A stretch of DNA of 11,894 bases, taken from an uncultured Phycisphaera sp. Lineage in GTDB: Bacteria > Planctomycetota > Phycisphaerae > Phycisphaerales > SM1A02. Shown in pieces: positions 7,026-11,894 of this stretch (position 1 is the first letter of the stretch; each line of letters begins with the position of its first letter). The notes under the pieces were generated by a model. It was not told the origin of the DNA. It did no database searches and saw nothing but the letters and a program-made list of their open reading frames with translations. Where the stretch lies: NCBI GenBank assembly GCA_937911845.1, contig CALDQF010000412.1, forward strand, positions 1 to 11,894, read 5' to 3'. Position numbers and translations under genes: made by a program.

Positions 7026-7643
7026 TCAGGGACCGTTGAACTTTTCCCAGTAGGCGTCGGTCAAATCCGAATCACCTCCTGCGGCCTTCCAAGTCATCCC
7101 CGCACGGTGGAGACGGTTCCGCAAGGCCACGGCTCTCGGGTCTGATTTGGGGGCTGAGAAGCCTTCAGACAAGAGAACACGGGAAGGGGAAATTGTAGCC
7201 GATGTCATGAACGCAGCAAGTCCTTCGCTCTGAAGATGCTCTAAGAGCTCGGAAAGTGCGTTTTGGTTGCTACCGCTTTGAACGACCAGATAGTTCAGAC
7301 CAGCCTGACGTAGGTCCGAAGCCGCCCCAATACGGCCGCGGGACGACTCAGGGAGAAATCTTAAACCAGCCTCCTCAGGCGGTGGTGGAGGAGGCGAAAC
7401 CTGGGGGATAGATTCAGTTTGGATGGCCTGAACCGCCTCTTCGAACCCCTCAGTTCGTCCCGTCCCCCGTCCAAGACTCCAAGCAAAAATCAAAGTGCCC
7501 CCCCAGAGCAAGGCAATGACATACACGAGACCTCGGGGCAGCCGAACCACTGAGCCCGCACCGGATGCACTTGGCAATTCCGCGGCCTGCTCGGCGCGTC
7601 GCTTGAGGAGGGCCTCGTACAAGCCTGGCCTAGGACTGGTCAT
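7026..7643 (-). CDS. Single-pass membrane protein with possible SPOR-like C-terminal domain
   Basis: Hypothetical protein of 205 residues. Layout: a charged cytosolic N-terminus (1-37), one membrane segment (about 38-58, GLVYVIALLWGGTLIFAWSL), a linker with six prolines (84-89) and a compact domain (about 115-190). The latter starts LNYLVVQSGSNQNALSELLE and continues LQSEGLAAFM. The beta-(S/G)-helix-beta pattern resembles SPOR domains (V-x-V-G-S-F-x----A---L---L---G), which bind denuded peptidoglycan at division sites, but the match is weak and by eye. Its ATG overlaps the acpS stop as ATGA, so it is co-translated with acpS. No catalytic motif seen. Confidence 0.75.
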   Translation of the reverse strand: MTSPRPGLYEALLKRRAEQAAELPSASGAGSVVRLPRGLVYVIALLWGGTLIFAWSLGRGTGRTEGFEEAVQAIQTESIPQVSPPPPPPEEAGLRFLPESSRGRIGAASDLRQAGLNYLVVQSGSNQNALSELLEHLQSEGLAAFMTSATISPSRVLLSEGFSAPKSDPRAVALRNRLHRAGMTWKAAGGDSDLTDAYWEKFNGP

Positions 7644-8035
7644 TCCGGTTCTCCGGTTGCATTCGCCACAACGACCGCACCTGCAGTCTCGCGATCATGA
7701 GTCAAGCTGACTCTCCAATTCGACAATCCCAACATACGTGCCCGATCGGCAGCGGCACCGTGGAGCAACAGAATTGGTGCTCCAGAACCAGTCCGCTGAA
7801 TTTCCACATCCTTCCAACCAATTCCAGAACCCCGACCAGTACCCAAAGCTTTCAAGGCCGCTTCCTTGGCCGCAAAGCGTGCCGCCAAAGAAGCAACCTC
7901 CCCCGCACCGCGATCTGCAGCATCACGGCACTCGGTGGGGGTAAATACCCGCGAACGGAACCGTTCGGGATGGTCGTCCAAAACCCGTCGGATTCGCTCA
8001 ATCCGAACGAGATCTATGCCCAGCCCAGCGCTCAA
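7640..8035 (-). CDS. acpS: Holo-[acyl-carrier-protein] synthase
   Basis: Transfers 4'-phosphopantetheine from CoA to the serine of acyl carrier protein; Mg-dependent, trimeric, cytosolic. Motifs: GLGIDLVRIERI with the metal-binding Asp, RVFTPTEC, ARFAAKEAALKALGTG with the second metal ligand Glu in the KEA motif, and WRVSLTHDRETAGAVVV. The longest frame starts at GTG 8044. I prefer the TTG at 8035: it has GGAG eight bases upstream (8044-8047), forms a TTGA overlap with the upstream gene's stop, and places the metal ligands at D8 and E58, the positions known from Bacillus AcpS. Length is then 131 residues, normal for the family. It consumes CoA, whose synthesis uses the coaC product encoded about 3 kb away, though on another operon. 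Confidence 0.9.
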   Translation of the reverse strand: MSAGLGIDLVRIERIRRVLDDHPERFRSRVFTPTECRDAADRGAGEVASLAARFAAKEAALKALGTGRGSGIGWKDVEIQRTGSGAPILLLHGAAADRARMLGLSNWRVSLTHDRETAGAVVVANATGEPE

Positions 8036-8670
8036 CCGACACACTCCGGCAACAGTGATGCAAAGTCTCGGGCCAAACGTATCGCCTCATCGAGACCGGT
8101 TTCACCTGAGACAAAAATTGGGAACCCATGCTCAGCTCGCAGTCCTGCGAACACGGCGAATGGCAATTGCAATGCCGAAGAACTTTCAGCGACCAAACGA
8201 AAAGCCATCGCCAGTTCTGGGGCATCGGAACCCACAACTTCCACCAAGGCAGAATGGTCGGTCCCCCCGATGGTCAACACCTGTCGCCCCCGACGCTCAG
8301 CCTCCTGCTGAATCACTAACGCTGCCTCTCCACCCACTGCTGGCAAAGCCACCCAGTGGGCGCTCATGGACTCGGCAAATCCGATGGCTTGGACTGCGGC
8401 CGCACAAGCTCGGTCTGCGGTGTCTTCCAGAACGAAATGTTCTGGCGGGATCCTCAATGTGACCGCCGCCACATTGAGTCCATGCTGCAGCACCGTGCGT
8501 CGCAAATCGGATCGTGCCCCGACATCAAGTTCCCGGGGTCGGCGACCAGCCATAGTGGCATCAATCGCCAAACTCCTGAATCCGGCCTGAGCCACCACAC
8601 CCAACCGAGACAGCACACCACCAATGGCAGATTCCTCGATCACAAAGCCTGGAGAGAACACTTGGTCCAT
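8032..8670 (-). CDS. TIM-barrel sugar-phosphate isomerase/epimerase-like protein
   Basis: A 212-residue protein resembling the xylose-isomerase-like TIM-barrel family, by overall pattern: alternating beta strands and helices, LGVVAQAGFRSLAIDAT near the N-terminus and LRIPPEHF (72-79) after the third strand. It is shorter than typical family members (250-300), and I do not see a complete set of metal ligands, so the enzyme activity is unproven. It is first in a minus-strand operon with acpS and the SPOR-like protein; its stop overlaps the acpS start. The start ATG is only 24 bases from the divergent nth start, with AAGGA unusually close (two bases) before it. pdxJ often neighbours acpS in other bacteria, but this sequence lacks PdxJ motifs. 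Confidence 0.7.
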   Translation of the reverse strand: MDQVFSPGFVIEESAIGGVLSRLGVVAQAGFRSLAIDATMAGRRPRELDVGARSDLRRTVLQHGLNVAAVTLRIPPEHFVLEDTADRACAAAVQAIGFAESMSAHWVALPAVGGEAALVIQQEAERRGRQVLTIGGTDHSALVEVVGSDAPELAMAFRLVAESSSALQLPFAVFAGLRAEHGFPIFVSGETGLDEAIRLARDFASLLPECVG

Positions 8671-8694
8671 GGTCCTTAGAATATCCGGCTCAGC
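8671..8694. promoter_or_regulatory. 24-base divergent promoter gap with overlapping -10-like boxes
   Basis: Only 24 bases separate the divergent start codons of the TIM-barrel gene and nth. The gap contains TAGAAT on the plus strand (8677-8682) and TATTCT on the minus strand (8684-8679), each a partial match to a -10 box; they overlap. If used, both mRNAs would have leaders under about 6 bases. No clear -35 boxes were found. Alternatively, promoters lie within the coding regions or a start codon is misassigned. Confidence 0.3.
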
Positions 8695-9384
8695 ATGACC
8701 AAACGAGGTTCCGATCTTCCATTTGCGTTACCCGCAACCACATCCGCGGCCCGGGCCCGGGCCCGCCGGATTGATGACGCGCTGGCCAAAGCCCATCCCG
8801 ATGCCCACTGTGAACTTCAATGGCGAGAGCCCCACGAGCTGCTGTTTGCCACCATCCTGTCCGCCCAATGCACGGACGTGGCTGTCAATCGGGCCACAGA
8901 AGGACTTTTTGCTGCCTTTCCGACCGTGAACGACTACGCCCAGGCCTCACCCGAAGCCATTGGGGAACACATCAAAACCATCGGATTGCGTCGGAACAAA
9001 GCCAAATTCTTGCACCGGGCCGCGCAACAACTGATGCAGGACCATCAGGGTCAGGTCCCCCAAGAAATAGAGGCACTGGTCGCGCTGCCTGGAGTTGCTC
9101 GCAAAACCGCAAACGTGGTCCTTGGGAACGCTTTTGGCATCAACGTCGGGGTCGTGGTCGACACCCACGTCTCGCGGCTTGCGACGCGATTTGGCTTGAC
9201 CACAGAAACCACTCCCTTGGGTATCGAAAAAGATCTCATGGCACTGTTTCCTCGGGAAAGATGGTGCATGCTGAGCCACCGCATGATTTTTCATGGTCGC
9301 CGGGTTTGCAAGGCTCGATATGGGATCTGCCATGGAGATTCAATTTGTCGCCGATACTGTTCGGTAGCAGCGTCCGTAGAATGA
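8695..9384 (+). CDS. nth: Endonuclease III (base-excision DNA glycosylase/AP lyase)
   Basis: Removes oxidised pyrimidines and cleaves at the abasic site in base excision repair. The 229-residue protein has the family signature ILSAQCTD, the helix-hairpin-helix LPGVARKTANVVLGNAF with catalytic Lys K137, and VVVDTHVSRLATRFGL with catalytic Asp D156. The 4Fe-4S loop is odd: its cysteines are C205, C212, C218 and C222 (spacing 6-5-3), where E. coli Nth has 6-2-5; the third canonical position is Asp215. Cluster binding is therefore uncertain. The N-terminus carries an extra stretch, including an ARARAR repeat encoded by a palindromic GGCCCGGG run (8747-8765). The TPR gene starts four bases after the stop. 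The gene diverges from the acpS operon. Confidence 0.92.
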   Translation: MTKRGSDLPFALPATTSAARARARRIDDALAKAHPDAHCELQWREPHELLFATILSAQCTDVAVNRATEGLFAAFPTVNDYAQASPEAIGEHIKTIGLRRNKAKFLHRAAQQLMQDHQGQVPQEIEALVALPGVARKTANVVLGNAFGINVGVVVDTHVSRLATRFGLTTETTPLGIEKDLMALFPRERWCMLSHRMIFHGRRVCKARYGICHGDSICRRYCSVAASVE

Positions 9385-9388
9385 TCAT

Positions 9389-9706
9389 GTGCCCAGTGAA
9401 TCTGCGATTCGTGCTTTGATAGATGCCGATCCCAGCGACCCCTTTGGTTGGTACGCCTTGGGCATCGAGTTTCGACGGCTCTCGCGATTTGCTGAAGCCC
9501 GTGAGGCTTTTCACACCAGTTTGCAGCGCGACGAACAACAACCCTACGCCTGGTTCCAAATCGCGCAAATCCTTGCCGAGGAAGGCCAAAAACAGGAAGC
9601 GGTTGCCGCAGCCCGAGAAGGCCTCCAGCGCGCCAACGCCATGGGGGATCCCAAAGCGAGTGGTGAACTCGGAGGACTCCTTGAGCAACTGGAAGGAGAG
9701 CTCTGA
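9389..9706 (+). CDS. Small tetratricopeptide-repeat protein
   Basis: A 105-residue protein with two TPR units, about residues 18-51 (WYALGIEFRRLSRFAEAREA) and 52-85 (AWFQIAQILAEEGQKQEAVA), and a C-terminal capping helix. TPRs are protein-protein interaction scaffolds; the partner is unknown. There is no signal peptide or membrane segment, so it is cytosolic. The GTG start lies four bases after the nth stop, without a good ribosome binding site, suggesting translational coupling to nth. The recX-like GTG follows directly on its stop codon. The position between two DNA-metabolism genes does not by itself establish a repair role. Confidence 0.8.
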   Translation: MPSESAIRALIDADPSDPFGWYALGIEFRRLSRFAEAREAFHTSLQRDEQQPYAWFQIAQILAEEGQKQEAVAAAREGLQRANAMGDPKASGELGGLLEQLEGEL

Positions 9707-10066
9707 GTGAACATCGAAGCCCTTCGAACGGAGCCTGACGACCCAGGATTGACCGGAATTGTGGTCGACGGTCGCATCGTCAGTGTGGTTCCCACCCACG
9801 ACATCGAAACGCTTGGCCTTACGGTTGGCCAGCAGTGGGATCACGCCACCCAATCCAGAGTTGAGCACAGCTTATTGGTCGACCGAGCCCGCCGAGATGC
9901 CTTGATTCTGCTGGCCGATGGTGCCCCTGAGGAACATCTCAGCCAAGAACTCAAAGCACAAGACCACAGCCCCGAAGCGATCAACGACGCCATGCAGCAT
10001 CTTCATGCCGACGGCTGGCTGACCTCCCCCCCTCCGCTTGGGCAGGATTCTGAACCAGATTCATGA
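9707..10066 (+). CDS. Short RecX-like protein
   Basis: A 119-residue protein resembling RecX, which binds and inhibits RecA filaments. The N-terminal part (TGIVVDGRIVSVVPTHDIET then LGLTVGQQWD) fits the beta prelude often seen before the RecX repeats. The segment 59-105 (ARRDALILLADGAPEEHLSQ ... INDAMQHLHADGWL) fits one three-helix RecX repeat, as in A---AL-LLA-----E-L---L------I--A---L---G-L. It then ends, so only one repeat is present where typical RecX proteins (about 150-200 residues) have three. The GTG start directly follows the TPR stop and has AAGGAG eight bases upstream (9693-9698). The match is by eye; no gene symbol assigned. Confidence 0.6.
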   Translation: MNIEALRTEPDDPGLTGIVVDGRIVSVVPTHDIETLGLTVGQQWDHATQSRVEHSLLVDRARRDALILLADGAPEEHLSQELKAQDHSPEAINDAMQHLHADGWLTSPPPLGQDSEPDS

Positions 10067-10097
10067 ACCTCAGGATCCTTCTTTCGATTGTGTTTGC

Positions 10098-10125
10098 CAT
10101 ACTGATTTCAACAGTATGAATTTTT
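10098..10125 (+). promoter_or_regulatory. Perfect 7-bp palindrome with T run: weak terminator or operator
   Basis: CATACTG (10098-10104), loop ATTTCAA, CAGTATG (10112-10118), then AATTTTT. This may be a weak intrinsic terminator for nth-TPR-recX. Equally, the palindrome sits between a possible -35 (TTGCCA, 10094-10099) and -10 (TATGAA, 10115-10120; 15-base spacing), so it could be an operator for the rhodanese gene, whose ATG is 18 bases on. The 77-base gap 10067-10143 holds nothing else I can name. Confidence 0.45.
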
Positions 10126-10143
10126 GCTCCTGGAGCCATAGCC

Positions 10144-10467
10144 ATGACCCTGCCTCTCGAAATAGATCTCATCGCCTTCGACACCATGGAAGGTGCCGTT
10201 TTGGTGGACTGCAGAACCCCCGAAGAGCGTCTTGAAGCCGCGATCGCTGACCAAGCCTTTGTTCCCATGGACGAAGCCAGCGCTCGAATTGAAGATTTTA
10301 AATCATGGGAAGATCAAGGCACAGTCGTGATTTACTGCCGCTCAGGACGGCGGTCATTGAATCTGACCGTGGCCCTCCGTGAAGCCGGGGTCGAAAACGT
10401 CTGCAGCCTGGCGGGTGGGATTCAGAGGTGGATCAGTGAGGGCCGAGAGGTTCATTCAGGATCCTGA
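10144..10467 (+). CDS. Single-domain rhodanese-like sulfurtransferase
   Basis: A 107-residue rhodanese domain. These proteins carry sulfane sulfur on an active-site cysteine as a persulfide. Seen: AVLVDCRTPEE (strand and the conserved DxR-xEE motif, 18-28), the active loop CRSGRRS with C65 (65-71), and LAGGIQRWISEG (89-100), the typical GG---W end. The active loop is a typical six-residue sulfur-transfer loop rather than the seven-residue phosphatase type. No signal peptide; cytosolic. TGGAG eight bases before the ATG (10131-10135) supports the start. Its TGA shares one base with the cdsA ATG (TGATG), so the two are coupled. Physiological partner unknown. Confidence 0.9.
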   Translation: MTLPLEIDLIAFDTMEGAVLVDCRTPEERLEAAIADQAFVPMDEASARIEDFKSWEDQGTVVIYCRSGRRSLNLTVALREAGVENVCSLAGGIQRWISEGREVHSGS

Positions 10468-11324
10468 TGGCCCCCAACATCAAAAAACGCGTTCTGGTGG
10501 GCACCCCAATGTTCGTCGCATTGATTGGGGTCTTTCTGCTTGATTCTCTGGCTGCCGAACATGGGCTGGGCGGAATCACTCTATTGATTCTGGGATGGAT
10601 CCTGATCAGCATTGGGGGGTACGAAGCAGCACAGCTTCTTCGATCCAGTGGGCTAGCCGCCGATCGGTTCTTGATTCCCATCGGAGCGGCTTTTTTTATG
10701 ACAGCCATGCTTGCAGTGCATGGGCAATACGTCAGCCTGATGGTTCTAAGTATCTTTGGCGTGGGGTTTCCGGCAGTAGCCATGATCCGGCCAGTTGTCG
10801 AGGGGGATCTGGGCAAAGCAACCGCCACCGCAGCCGCCTCCACGGGAATTGCGGTGTACTTGGGAGCTGGGCTGGGCAGCATTTTTGCCCTCCAGCAGGA
10901 TGCCGGTGCGGTGGTCGCATTGATGGCGGTTTTGGCGATCAAAAGTTGTGATATCGGGGCATATTTCACGGGCCACTGGTTTGGACGAACTCCGCTGGCG
11001 CCATCGGTCAGCCCGGCCAAAACAGTTGAAGGGCTCATTGGGGGCATGCTTTTTTCCGCAGTGGTGCTGATTCTCGCCGGCGAGACCGACGTGATCACTG
11101 CTTCCCGACCACAACTTTTTGGGGTGGGGATGCTTTTGGGCGTGTTGGGACAAATTGGCGATCTGGCGGAAAGTGTTTGGAAGCGTGCCGCAGGAGCCAA
11201 GGATTCCGGCAGTGGACTCCCGGGGATCGGAGGCGTGCTTGATGTGTTGGATTCCCCAATGTTCGCCGGTCCATTTGCATGGTGGATGATGAGAGGATTC
11301 GGCACCGCGGCCGGGATCGGCTAG
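10467..11324 (+). CDS. cdsA: Phosphatidate cytidylyltransferase (CDP-diacylglycerol synthase)
   Basis: Integral membrane enzyme that makes CDP-diacylglycerol from CTP and phosphatidate, the branch point of phospholipid synthesis. 285 residues with about seven or eight hydrophobic segments. Motifs: KSCDIGAYFTGHWFGR (159-174), SPAKTVEG (182-189), GQIGDLAESVWKR (218-230-region) and the C-terminal KDSGSGLPGIGGVLDVLDSP. The last departs from the classic signature: Ile254 replaces the His of PGHGG, and Val260 the Arg of LDR. The metal-binding Asp residues of GDLxES, KD and LDxxD are retained, so activity is likely. Some planctomycete homologues show similar changes, from memory. It starts on the last base of the rhodanese stop codon; AGGA sits just upstream. 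Confidence 0.9.
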   Translation: MAPNIKKRVLVGTPMFVALIGVFLLDSLAAEHGLGGITLLILGWILISIGGYEAAQLLRSSGLAADRFLIPIGAAFFMTAMLAVHGQYVSLMVLSIFGVGFPAVAMIRPVVEGDLGKATATAAASTGIAVYLGAGLGSIFALQQDAGAVVALMAVLAIKSCDIGAYFTGHWFGRTPLAPSVSPAKTVEGLIGGMLFSAVVLILAGETDVITASRPQLFGVGMLLGVLGQIGDLAESVWKRAAGAKDSGSGLPGIGGVLDVLDSPMFAGPFAWWMMRGFGTAAGIG

Positions 11325-11382
11325 AATCGACTGTTCGTCCATGGACTTTTTTAAACCACTACTTTCGGAGATCTGAGCCGCA

Positions 11383-11894
11383 ATGAGCTTGATGGAACGC
11401 CTAGAACGCTTGAACTTGGTCGACGGACAACTCCGAGGACTCTCGGTTCGGGTAGAGAAGGCCAGAACTTTCCACCGTGCTCAAACCAAGCAACTCGATC
11501 TCGAAAAAGAGCGAACCGAAGAAGCCAAAGCCAATCTCCTTCAGGTTAAAGCGTCCTATGGCGTCGTAGAGACCGAAGCCAAAGCACTCGACACCCAAGT
11601 CGAGACATCCCGTGAACGCATGGATACCTCAGCTACCGCGAAGGAATACAACGCGTTGCTGGTTGAACTGAACACGGTCAAGAACGAACGAGCCAAACTG
11701 GACGAGGCCATGGTCCAGCAACTCGAAGAAGTCGAGCGTCTCGAAACTCTGGTGGCCGATTCTGAAGCCTCTGCTGGCGAACGCGAGTCCGTGGTGGCAA
11801 CCGCGGCCCAAGAGGTCAAAGAACGCGAAGCCGAGATCGCCGAGCGTGTTTCTGAACTTCAAACAGAACGAGATGAAGCGGCTGCTGACATCCC
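11383..11894 (+). CDS. Coiled-coil protein of the C4 zinc-ribbon (DUF164/CdsZ-like) family, 3' end outside window
   Basis: An open frame from ATG 11383 runs off the right edge (170 codons visible). The product MSLMERLERLNLVDGQLRGL is followed by a nearly unbroken charged helix of Lys/Glu/Leu heptads. The segment TAKEYNALLVELNTVKNERA matches the conserved hinge of the family (kEy-aL--Ei--l), where two antiparallel coiled-coil arms meet. The diagnostic C-terminal four-cysteine zinc ribbon would lie beyond the window, so the assignment rests on the coiled-coil pattern only. The chlamydial relative CT398/CdsZ is linked to secretion and sigma-54; the planctomycete function is unknown. GGAG lies 12 bases before the ATG (11367-11370). 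A second ATG at 11392 is possible. Confidence 0.68.
   Translation, partial: MSLMERLERLNLVDGQLRGLSVRVEKARTFHRAQTKQLDLEKERTEEAKANLLQVKASYGVVETEAKALDTQVETSRERMDTSATAKEYNALLVELNTVKNERAKLDEAMVQQLEEVERLETLVADSEASAGERESVVATAAQEVKEREAEIAERVSELQTERDEAAADI

Noticed and set aside
7697..8462. Two long plus-strand frames opposite acpS and the TIM-barrel gene
   Set aside because: Antisense shadows rich in Ser/Pro/Arg without recognisable domains or ribosome binding sites.
8747..8765. GGCCCGGG repeat run in the 5' part of nth
   Set aside because: It simply encodes an ARARAR stretch in the non-conserved N-terminus; too short to be called a repeat element.
10433..11305. 290-codon minus-strand frame antisense to cdsA
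   Set aside because: Low-complexity Pro/Ser/Ala composition, no domain, and cdsA has clear motifs on the plus strand.
1..11894. CRISPR array, insertion sequence or prophage
   Set aside because: No regularly spaced direct repeats, transposase, integrase or phage-like genes were seen; all genes are housekeeping-type with uniform style.

Overview
The window most likely comes from a planctomycete, probably of the Phycisphaerae type. The strongest evidence is a 68-residue small basic protein (6770-6976, minus) that I recognise as a family of the Planctomycetes-Verrucomicrobia-Chlamydiae (PVC) group. A DUF164/CdsZ-type coiled-coil gene at the right edge fits the same group. Base composition is moderately GC-rich, genes are tightly packed, and there are no mobile elements, CRISPR arrays, tRNAs or rRNAs. 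It reads as ordinary housekeeping chromosome.

Left part (1-4154): a heavy-metal-type P-type ATPase, cut by the left window edge, runs on the plus strand and converges on a minus-strand operon. That operon encodes a ClC chloride channel/transporter with CBS domains, RNase P protein (rnpA) and the YidD membrane-insertion factor, joined by two 4-base ATGA overlaps. The usual rnpA partner rpmH is absent.

Middle (4155-5414): a divergent promoter region leads into rpoZ (RNA polymerase omega) and a stand-alone phosphopantothenoylcysteine decarboxylase (coaC-type) on the plus strand. The 232-base gap between coaC and the convergent aminotransferase holds the most interesting object here. It is a minus-strand four-arm RNA structure ending in a canonical intrinsic terminator, in which neighbouring arms can pair in mutually exclusive ways, as in an attenuator, yet no minus-strand gene lies downstream.

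Right-middle (5415-8670, all minus): a TIM-barrel sugar-phosphate-isomerase-like protein, AcpS and a one-pass membrane protein with a possible SPOR-like domain form an overlapping operon. It is followed by the PVC small basic protein with its own strong terminator, then a class I aminotransferase.

Right (8695-11894, all plus): endonuclease III (nth), a small TPR protein and a short RecX-like protein form one tightly packed unit. After a 77-base gap with a palindrome come a single-domain rhodanese, CdsA (CDP-diacylglycerol synthase) and the start of the coiled-coil/zinc-ribbon protein. The only coding-free stretches over 60 bases are 4155-4288, 4514-4591, 5183-5414, 6597-6769 and 10067-10143. 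No gene-free stretch exceeds 300 bases.
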